From assembly GCA_018819665.1 (NCBI GenBank), contig JAHJOY010000186.1, positions 1-27,923 on the forward strand: DNA of 27,923 nucleotides, read 5' to 3'. Source of the DNA: a bacterium. GTDB lineage: Bacteria; Atribacterota; Phoenicimicrobiia; Phoenicimicrobiales; Phoenicimicrobiaceae. Positions 22,854 through 27,923 of this stretch are shown here, in pieces. The position numbers and the translations under genes were made by a program. The notes under the pieces were generated by a model. That model was not told the origin of the DNA. It made no database searches and was given only the letters and a program-made list of their open reading frames with translations. Within the stretch, counting starts at the first letter, position 1. Each line of letters starts with the position of its first letter.

Positions 22854-24686
22854 TTATTTTTGAGAAACCTTCTCCATTCTTCTGATCTCTTCCGAATCTA
22901 TTTTTATCCAAAGACTCTTTTCTTGAGAATAAATAACCATTCCCGGCTTAGCGTTTTTAGGTTTTTTCACGTGTTTTTTAAGAGTATAATCTACCAATAC
23001 TTTATTATCTTTTTTGGCTTTACTAAAATAAGCAGCTAAATTTGCGGCCTGAATCAAGGTGCCAAGCGGAAGAGATTGTTTGCTCCCTTTATTTTTAATG
23101 ATAATATGAGACCCCTGGATGTTTTTTGCATGAAGCCAGGTATCATTGCCGGAAGCCAATTTAAAGGTTAAAAAATCATTTTGTAGGTTATTTTTCCCCA
23201 CATAGATTTCCCAGCCATCTTTAGAGATATATTTAGTAGGCACCAGCCTATTCTTTTCTTTTTTGGGCTTTTTAAGGGGAGCAGTGGTCTTCTTTGCCCA
23301 TCCCAATTTCGTTAAGTTATTATAAGTCTTGAGCAGATTGGGAAGAGAATTGATTTGTTGTTCATATAATCTCTGAAGTTCGGTTAGCTGGTCAAGCTTT
23401 AGCTGATGGCTTTTTAATTGTTCGAAAATTATCTGGAAACTATCTTTTGTTTTCCGGTATTTTTTAAAATATAACCGGGCATTCTCTAAAGGGGTTAATT
23501 TTTCGTTTAGCGGGATGGTTATATTTTCCAGCAGGGGAGAATAATAGTTGATGGCGGTAATTTCCCTGTCTCCTCTTTTAATACTGGAAAGATTCGCTTT
23601 TATCAGTTCACCGCTTATCTTATATTTTTCACAATTTTTCACTTCTTCCAGTTTTTTTTGGCAATCGCTTATCTTATTATTTATTTTCAACATATTTTTT
23701 CTGATTATCTGGTCTAACTTATTTTGCATAGACAGAATTTCCCGTTCTTTTTCCAGCTCGGTAAAAAAGGATTCCAGGCACGAATTCGCTTCATTAAAAG
23801 TTCGCTTATGGTATTTGGGAAACTGTACTGAATCGATTATAGACCAGGCTTTTATCTTTTTAGATAGGGGATCTAAAAAGAGGGCCGGCTGAAAATTATG
23901 ATTTTTAATATTTGTAACAATTCTATTAAAAGAAGTCCATAGCATTTCCAAATCCGCCTTGGACGTCTCAGACACGTTCTTTTCCGGGGATAAATTTGCC
24001 TGAAGAACCACCTCTTTTGCACTTTGAGGGCTTATACCTATAAAACTGTCCTGTATCAGCTTCCGGAGGGTTAAATCTTTATTTTCTGCGGACAGGGAAT
24101 TAAAAATATTAAAGAAGCCTTCACGGTTAATGTTTAGAGGGTTTATTTTATTTTGCGAAGGAGGGGGGATATAGAGCTTTCCGGGCATAATCTCCCGGTA
24201 CCTGTTGATATTGAAATCTATTAGTTTTATGGCGGTTTCTATGGTTTTATCTTCTTTAAGAAGAATCATATTACCGTGTTTGCCCATAAATTCCACTACC
24301 AGTGTTTTATTTTGTAATTTACCGAACTTTTGGTATGGTCTGATAATAAAATGTAAAATACGGTCAAAATTGGGGTGTTCGATATCTAATATTTTCCCTC
24401 CCTTTAGCTGATTTTGCAGAAGAGTTAAAAAAGGAGAACTGATAGTCTTCTGTCTGTTTTCTAATTCGGTAAAGTAAATTTCAGGAAACGAGGGGTCAAG
24501 GGAAATATGGATATAAAAGGTTTCGCTTTTTTTATTTAGGTCATTTGAGGTTAAAGGCTTATCGGGTTTTATTTCAATTATGATTTTATATTTTTTAGTC
24601 TGAATCAGGCTTATTATCTTTCCCTCTTTAAATTTATCCAGAAGTTCTTCTCTCATTGCTGCTAAGGTGATGCTATCCAGGGACAT
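22854..24686 (-). CDS. rqcH: RqcH/NFACT ribosome-associated quality-control protein (fibronectin-binding-like)
   Basis: A 610-aa NEMF homologue that binds obstructed 50S subunits and recruits tRNA-Ala to add C-terminal alanine tails. NFACT-N domain at residues ~1-210, with the DR pair in FDRILHF (D108-R109); a helical and coiled-coil middle at ~270-470; and the C-terminal NFACT-R domain with GWEIYVGKNN and DTWLHAKNIQGSHIII. I chose the ATG at 24686 (AAGGAG upstream); the frame stays open another 102 bp, but that part translates a dispersed repeat (N-terminal MTKDRPLSPLPLSPL) and is not plausible. It is the only gene on the minus strand in the window. Confidence 0.94.
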   Translation of the reverse strand: MSLDSITLAAMREELLDKFKEGKIISLIQTKKYKIIIEIKPDKPLTSNDLNKKSETFYIHISLDPSFPEIYFTELENRQKTISSPFLTLLQNQLKGGKILDIEHPNFDRILHFIIRPYQKFGKLQNKTLVVEFMGKHGNMILLKEDKTIETAIKLIDFNINRYREIMPGKLYIPPPSQNKINPLNINREGFFNIFNSLSAENKDLTLRKLIQDSFIGISPQSAKEVVLQANLSPEKNVSETSKADLEMLWTSFNRIVTNIKNHNFQPALFLDPLSKKIKAWSIIDSVQFPKYHKRTFNEANSCLESFFTELEKEREILSMQNKLDQIIRKNMLKINNKISDCQKKLEEVKNCEKYKISGELIKANLSSIKRGDREITAINYYSPLLENITIPLNEKLTPLENARLYFKKYRKTKDSFQIIFEQLKSHQLKLDQLTELQRLYEQQINSLPNLLKTYNNLTKLGWAKKTTAPLKKPKKEKNRLVPTKYISKDGWEIYVGKNNLQNDFLTFKLASGNDTWLHAKNIQGSHIIIKNKGSKQSLPLGTLIQAANLAAYFSKAKKDNKVLVDYTLKKHVKKPKNAKPGMVIYSQEKSLWIKIDSEEIRRMEKVSQK

Positions 24687-24744
24687 ATTAATCTCCTTGT
24701 TGATATATTTAACTTTAATATAATCTATTATAGAGGTATAATCA

Positions 24745-24787
24745 AGGGGTGACAGGGGAAGGGGTGACAGGGGACGGTCCTTTGTCA
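24745..24787 (-). repeat. Inverted copy of the GGACCGTCCCCT repeat with tandem lead-in
   Basis: AGGGGTGACAGGGGA occurs twice in tandem (24745-24759, 24760-24774). The second copy is part of a 24-bp sequence (24764-24787) that is the near reverse complement of 21893-21916. It falls in the upstream region of rqcH. Confidence 0.7.
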
Positions 24788-24815
24788 TTTTTCTTGATTA
24801 GCTGAATAAGTATCG

Positions 24816-24833
24816 AGTATCGAGTATATAGTA
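24816..24833 (-). repeat. Dispersed 18-mer repeat (reverse orientation)
   Basis: An exact reverse complement of TACTATATACTCGATACT, preceded by an overlapping partial unit. Same family as 36-53 and 25287-25304. Confidence 0.75.
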
Positions 24834-25174
24834 TGTAGAATATAGTGAAGAAAATAGAAGACAGAATTCAGAAGCCAGAAGTCAGAATGAATTCGTATCT
24901 CGTGAATCGTATCTAGTTTAAAATTAGTTAGTTGGTTAGCTGGCTGAGGAAATAAGAGAGAAAAAAGTAGGGGTGTATTGTATACGCCCTTAATGCTCAA
25001 TATAAAACCGTAGGATAAGAGTTACCCGTTTTTGCGAGTACAAGTTTTACGGGAATGACAAAAGAATAGAATGATTTATCCTATACCTATACGCTAAACG
25101 CTGTACGCTCTACGCTATATAGATTTTGAATTATGGCTTTACGCTTTTAGCTTTACACTTTTAGTTCTAATAAT

Positions 25175-25252
25175 GTAGGGGCACGATGCATCGTACCCAC
25201 GATAATCAAAAGACAATAATCCAAGGAAGGGCACAATTCATTGTGCCCCTAC
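25175..25252. mobile_element. MITE-like element, copy 2 (78 bp)
   Basis: It begins GTAGGGGCACGATG and ends CATTGTGCCCCTAC, in the same orientation as the copy at 21778-21854. The middle is similar but diverged (CACGATAATCAAAAGAC here, CATGATAACCAAAAGAC there). The terminal inverted repeats are better preserved here. No coding capacity. Confidence 0.68.
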
Positions 25253-25286
25253 ACTTGAATCCTGGTTTCTTAACTCGATACTCAAT

Positions 25287-25304
25287 ACTATATACTCGAT
25301 ACTA
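25287..25304 (+). repeat. Dispersed 18-mer repeat (forward)
   Basis: An exact copy of TACTATATACTCGATACT, preceded by ACTCGATACTCAA. It ends 14 bp before the -35 of the yicC promoter, much as the copy at 17160-17176 lies just before the ileS promoter. Confidence 0.75.
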
Positions 25305-25318
25305 AATTACGAAATTAT

Positions 25319-25347
25319 TTGACAAGCAGTAAGTATTACCATAAAAT
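25319..25347 (+). promoter_or_regulatory. Promoter of yicC-remA-gmk-rpoZ
   Basis: A perfect TTGACA (25319-25324), a 17-bp spacer and TAAAAT (25342-25347), 52 bp upstream of the yicC start. No other promoter is evident before rpoZ. Confidence 0.75.
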
Positions 25348-25399
25348 TAATGTGAAGTTTATAATTTTTAAAATATAACAAGCATAAGAGGAAATAAAG

Positions 25400-26275
25400 T
25401 TGATTAAAAGCATGACCGGTTACGGTGTGGGAAGGGCTAAAGAAGAAGACGGAGAATGCCTGGTAGAGATAAAAAGCTTAAACAATAAATACTGTGATGT
25501 AAATATAAAAAACAACTTTCAATCTTTGGAAATTGAACAAAAGATAGAAAAGTTAATAAAAGATAGGGTTTCAAGAGGAAAAGTTAATATTTTAGTAAAA
25601 GTTGAAAACTATGGCCTGACGGAAGAGAAGATAATATTAAATGAAGATATAGCTGATTCCTGTTATAAAAACCTAAAGACCTTAAAAGAGAAGTATAAAT
25701 TAAAAGATGAAATAGGCATAGATTCTATGCTTAAGTTCAAAGATATATTTACAACAGTAAAGGAAGAAGAGAGTGCTAAGATATGGCCCCTGGTAGAAAA
25801 AGCCACGAATCTTGCCTTAGATTCTTTGCTGAAAATGAGGGAAAGAGAAGGTAAGGTTCTTGTTGCCGATATCCGAAAAAGAGTAAAGAAAATACAAAAG
25901 TTAATAGATAAAATTGAGAAATATTCGAAATCGTCACCTCTCGATTATAAAGATAAATTTTTAAGCAAAATAAAAAATTTGACCGATGGCTTGAATGTTG
26001 ATGAGGGAAGAATCGAATTAGAAGCGGCAATATTTGCCGAAAAGACGGATATCACCGAAGAAATTACCAGATTAGAAAGCCACCTTATCCAATTCGATGA
26101 TTTGCTAAATTCTGAGGAATCCGTGGGAAGAAAGATGGATTTTTTAACCCAGGAGATAAATCGGGAGGTAAACACTATCGGGTCAAAGACTAATGATATA
26201 AAGGTAACTTCTTTGGTTGTTTTGGTAAAAAGTGAATTGGAAAAGGTAAGGGAACAGGCCAGAAATATAGAATAA
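25400..26275 (+). CDS. yicC: YicC/YloC-family endoribonuclease
   Basis: A 291-aa protein of the YicC family, whose E. coli member is an endoribonuclease acting on small RNA. The N-terminus is IKSMTGYGVG and the C-terminus contains EINREVNTIGSKTND...SELEKVREQARNIE, both diagnostic. The middle is helical. It starts at TTG 25400 behind GAGGAAA; the first in-frame ATG would cut into the conserved start. It is followed by remA, gmk and rpoZ, as yloC is in Bacillus. Confidence 0.93.
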   Translation: MIKSMTGYGVGRAKEEDGECLVEIKSLNNKYCDVNIKNNFQSLEIEQKIEKLIKDRVSRGKVNILVKVENYGLTEEKIILNEDIADSCYKNLKTLKEKYKLKDEIGIDSMLKFKDIFTTVKEEESAKIWPLVEKATNLALDSLLKMREREGKVLVADIRKRVKKIQKLIDKIEKYSKSSPLDYKDKFLSKIKNLTDGLNVDEGRIELEAAIFAEKTDITEEITRLESHLIQFDDLLNSEESVGRKMDFLTQEINREVNTIGSKTNDIKVTSLVVLVKSELEKVREQARNIE

Positions 26276-26288
26276 TAGAGGACAAAAT

Positions 26289-26570
26289 ATGCTGAATAAT
26301 TTAGTGAATATAGGTTTTGGAAATTTTGTGAATTCTTCCAGAGTTCTAACCATTTTAAGTCCGGATTCCGCACCGATGAAAAGGTTAAAAGAGGAAGCAA
26401 GGGCAGAGAAAAAGTTGGTTGATGCTACTTATGGGAGGAGAACGAGAGCAATAATAATTACGGATAGCAATCATGTAATTTTATCTTCTATCCAACCGGA
26501 AACCATTGCCCATAGATTCACCGAATATAGCGGACAAAATTTCAAATTAAAAGAAAACACTCCCAAGTAG
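26289..26570 (+). CDS. remA: RemA-family (DUF370) DNA-binding regulator
   Basis: A 93-aa protein of the RemA family, shown in Bacillus to be an oligomeric DNA-binding activator of matrix and osmoprotection genes. Diagnostic strings: LVNIGFGNFVNSSRVLTIL, SPDSAPMKRL, ATYGRRTRAIIITDSNHVILSSIQPETI. The 93-aa length is slightly above the usual ~85. It starts 13 bp after yicC. What it regulates here is unknown. Confidence 0.92.
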   Translation: MLNNLVNIGFGNFVNSSRVLTILSPDSAPMKRLKEEARAEKKLVDATYGRRTRAIIITDSNHVILSSIQPETIAHRFTEYSGQNFKLKENTPK

Positions 26571-26634
26571 GTAATTTTAAATATGACTTACGATAAAGAA
26601 TTATCATCTTTTGTTCCTAAACGAAATACGGAAT

Positions 26635-26650
26635 ACGAGATACGAGATAC
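26635..26650 (+). repeat. Dispersed repeat inside the gmk 5' region
   Basis: ACGAGATACGAGATAC, an exact match to 23-38. It sits 10 bp before the family-consistent gmk start and makes up part of a possible N-terminal extension. Confidence 0.7.
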
Positions 26651-26660
26651 GAGTGTAAGC

Positions 26661-27236
26661 ATGGGCTTGCTATTTGTTATCTCCGGCCCATCGGGTGTAG
26701 GTAAAGGTACTCTAAGGGAAAAGGTGTTTAATATTTTCCCTGATTTAAAATATTCTGTGTCGGTGAATACCCGCCCTCCCCGAAAGGATGAAATAGAAGG
26801 CAAGGATTATTATTTTGTAACAGTAGATGAATTCAAAAAAAGGATAAAGGAAAATAAATTTGTAGAATGGGCTATTGTCCATGGAGATTACAAGGGTACG
26901 CCTATAAAATTTTTAATAGAAGAACTTCAAAAAGGGAGAGATGTCCTGCTGGAATTAGATGTTCAGGGTGCCATGCAGGTAAAGAAAAAATATCCTGATG
27001 GTATTTTTATTTTTATAGCTCCTCCAACCTGGAAGGATTTAGAGGATAGATTACGAAAAAGAAATACTGAGGGAGAAAAAGCCCTGGAAAAAAGATTAAA
27101 AGATGCCCGTATTGAAATAGAATATAAAAAAAACTATAATTATCTGGTAGTGAATGATAATATAAAAACCGCTCTAAAAAAATTAGAGTCTATAATAATT
27201 GCCGAAAGATGCAAAATAGCAAATTATAAAAAATGA
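26661..27236 (+). CDS. gmk: Guanylate kinase
   Basis: Cytoplasmic enzyme converting GMP to GDP. At 191 aa from this start it has normal length. The P-loop is GPSGVGKGT right after MGLLFVIS, the GMP-binding segment contains SVNTRPPRKDEIEGKDYYFV, and the lid has RLRKRNTEGEKALEKRL. I chose ATG 26661 because family members begin here. The frame is open back to ATG 26583, but the extra 26 residues include the translated dispersed repeat (26635-26650). Neither start has a strong ribosome-binding site. It lies between remA and rpoZ, as in Bacillus. Confidence 0.93.
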   Translation: MGLLFVISGPSGVGKGTLREKVFNIFPDLKYSVSVNTRPPRKDEIEGKDYYFVTVDEFKKRIKENKFVEWAIVHGDYKGTPIKFLIEELQKGRDVLLELDVQGAMQVKKKYPDGIFIFIAPPTWKDLEDRLRKRNTEGEKALEKRLKDARIEIEYKKNYNYLVVNDNIKTALKKLESIIIAERCKIANYKK

Positions 27237-27297
27237 ATCTTAGTTGTAAAATTGTAAAAAAGTATATTTTTAGCAAGGGGAAGGGTGAGAAATAAAC

Positions 27298-27645
27298 ATG
27301 GAAAATAATAAATATTTATTAGTAATGATGGTAGCAAAAAGAGCAAAAGAGTTGAATGGGGGGGCTAAGCCTTTGGTGAAATCCAAATATAGACAGCATA
27401 TTAAAATTGCCTTAGAAGAGATAAAAGCAGGAAAAGTGTATCTTAAAGAGGAAGAAGAGCCTCTAAAGGCTGAACAGATATTTAATGAAGTTGAAGAACC
27501 TGCAAAACCTGAAGACATATCTGGTGAAGTTAAGGAACCTGAAAAATCTGAAGAATTATATGATGAAGATGAAGGACCTGCAGAAATTGAGGAGATATTT
27601 GATAGAGATGAAGAATTTGGAAACTCTGAAGGCTTATTAGATTAA
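27298..27645 (+). CDS. rpoZ: RNA polymerase omega subunit with acidic repeat tail
   Basis: A 115-aa protein. Residues 1-50 are a small omega domain: LLVMMVAKRAKELNGGAKPLV, then HIKIALEEIKAGKV, which stabilises the beta' subunit. From residue 53 there are four imperfect 13-residue acidic repeats (EEPLKAEQIFNEV, EEPAKPEDISGEV, KEPEKSEELYDED, EGPAEIEEIFDRD), encoded by 39-bp units at 27454-27609, then EEFGNSEGLLD. Typical omega proteins are 60-90 aa and lack such a tail. It follows gmk by 61 bp, behind AAGGGGAAGGGTGAG. Confidence 0.87.
   Translation: MENNKYLLVMMVAKRAKELNGGAKPLVKSKYRQHIKIALEEIKAGKVYLKEEEEPLKAEQIFNEVEEPAKPEDISGEVKEPEKSEELYDEDEGPAEIEEIFDRDEEFGNSEGLLD
27454..27609 (+). repeat. Four 39-bp coding repeats in rpoZ
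   Basis: In-frame 39-bp units at 27454-27492, 27493-27531, 27532-27570 and 27571-27609, each starting with GAAGAGCCT-like codons. The protein pattern is xEPxxxExxxxxx and strongly acidic. A fifth partial unit (GAAGAATTTGG) follows. Confidence 0.75.
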
Positions 27646-27657
27646 GATATAACTTAA

Positions 27658-27688
27658 CTAATTGATAGGCGTCTTGCCTATCAATTAG
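27658..27688 (+). terminator. Perfect 13-bp hairpin after rpoZ
   Basis: CTAATTGATAGGC (27658-27670) pairs perfectly with GCCTATCAATTAG (27676-27688) around GTCTT. It lies 12 bp after the rpoZ stop, so a transcript end is plausible, but it lacks a T tract. It could instead be a repeat or a mobile-element boundary. Confidence 0.5.
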
Positions 27689-27716
27689 TCGTTAGTGAAT
27701 AGTGAATAGTTGACAA

Positions 27717-27793
27717 ATATCAACACATCGTGAACTTAAAAATATCAACACATCGTGAACCTTAATGGTATTTTATATCAACACATCGTGAAC
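27717..27793 (+). repeat. Three 19-bp direct repeats ATATCAACACATCGTGAAC
   Basis: Identical copies at 27717-27735, 27742-27760 and 27775-27793, separated by 6 and 14 bp. They end 48 bp before the next start codon. They are probably protein-binding iterons near the end of a mobile element or an operator for the adjacent gene. Confidence 0.85.
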
Positions 27794-27841
27794 TATACAA
27801 CTTAAAATGTTCTATACTGACCTTAAAAAAGGAGGTCAGTT

Positions 27842-27923
27842 ATGAACAGTAAAGAATTAAGAGAAAAAGCTATAAAAAGATACGAAAATGGTGAATCTCC
27901 TAAGGAGATCTACCAGAGTCTTG
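27842..27923 (+). CDS. Helix-turn-helix transposase-like protein (partial, cut by window end)
   Basis: Only 27 residues are visible. The ATG follows a very strong AAAAAAGGAGGTCAG ribosome-binding site. The start, MNSKELREKAIKRYENGESP then KEIYQSL, has the look of the N-terminal helix-turn-helix of IS-type transposases (REKAIKRYENGESPKEI is like the leading HTH of many IS families). The three direct repeats upstream fit a mobile element. The rest of the gene lies outside the window, so the family stays open. Confidence 0.55.
   Translation, partial: MNSKELREKAIKRYENGESPKEIYQSL

Larger units (their letters stand above)
24687..25399. other. Repeat-rich intergenic region between rqcH and yicC
   Basis: A 713-bp divergent gap with no supported gene. 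From left to right: the rqcH ribosome-binding site, a duplicated AGGGGTGACAGGGGA unit (24745-24774) leading into the GGACGGTCC repeat, reverse and forward copies of the TACTATATACTCGATACT family (24816-24833, 25287-25304), a partial GTAGGGGTGTATTG hairpin (24967-24991), TACGCT-rich tracts (25085-25125), the second MITE-like element (25175-25252) and the yicC promoter (25319-25347). Confidence 0.75.

Noticed and set aside
23548..23892. 114-codon plus-strand open frame within rqcH
   Set aside because: Antisense shadow of the conserved rqcH frame, with low-complexity Phe/Leu/Ser composition and no start context.
24687..24788. N-terminal extension of rqcH
   Set aside because: It translates the GGACGGTCC repeat; MSLDSITL after a good AAGGAG is the family start.
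27717..27793. Possible CRISPR array
   Set aside because: Only three 19-bp repeats with spacers of 6 and 14 bp and no cas genes; repeat and spacer lengths do not fit.

Overview
This window is AT-rich bacterial DNA, almost all of it coding on the + strand. It suggests a strict or facultative anaerobe with low GC and a Gram-positive-like gene order. The evidence is a class III (oxygen-sensitive) ribonucleotide reductase, a many-subunit iron-sulfur/flavin amino-acid dehydrogenase, a T-box leader on ileS, a glycine riboswitch, and the blocks pgeF/yggS/yggT/divIVA/ileS/lspA and rqcH/yicC/remA/gmk/rpoZ, which resemble Firmicutes. The gaps are full of short dispersed repeats (for example TACTATATACTCGATACT and GTAGGGGCACGATG palindromes). 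My best guess is an uncultured lineage such as Atribacterota or a deep Clostridia-like group. This is impression, not a database result.

Layout. (1) 0.1-4.06 kb: deoxyribonucleotide synthesis, nrdR - nrdD - glutaredoxin-like - nrdG, behind a strong promoter that carries two NrdR-box-like sites exactly 31 bp apart. (2) 4.11-8.64 kb: a tandem glycine riboswitch with a terminator, then pgeF, then a five-gene dehydrogenase complex: [2Fe-2S] protein, NAD(P)/FAD disulfide-reductase-type flavoprotein, 2x[4Fe-4S] ferredoxin, BFD-like [2Fe-2S] protein and a DAO-family FAD dehydrogenase. (3) 8.94-13.64 kb: a complete branched-chain-type amino-acid ABC transporter, livK-H-M-G-F. (4) 13.64-14.27 kb: a repeat-rich gap, then phoU. 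(5) 15.07-21.70 kb: yggS, yggT, divIVA, a DUF167 gene, a T-box leader, ileS, lspA, lgt. (6) 21.7-25.3 kb: rluD and rqcH, convergent and bracketed by repeat elements. (7) 25.32-27.65 kb: yicC, remA, gmk, rpoZ behind a good sigma-A-type promoter. (8) 27.65-27.92 kb: a hairpin, three 19-bp direct repeats and the start of a transposase-like helix-turn-helix gene cut by the window end.

How it fits together. Regions 2 and 3 look like one functional unit: glycine-sensing RNA, an uptake system and a membrane-free electron-transferring dehydrogenase for a small amino acid (glycine, sarcosine, proline or another N-substituted amino acid). The riboswitch geometry predicts activation by glycine, because the 3' strand of aptamer II P1 overlaps the 5' arm of the terminator. 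This unit also separates pgeF from yggS, which are neighbours (ylmD-ylmE) in Bacillus. That glycine-gated oxidation and uptake system is the most interesting content here. The other notable items are the NrdR boxes, the glutaredoxin partner of the class III reductase, the acidic repeat tail on the RNA polymerase omega subunit, and repeats that have invaded the 5' ends of several essential genes.
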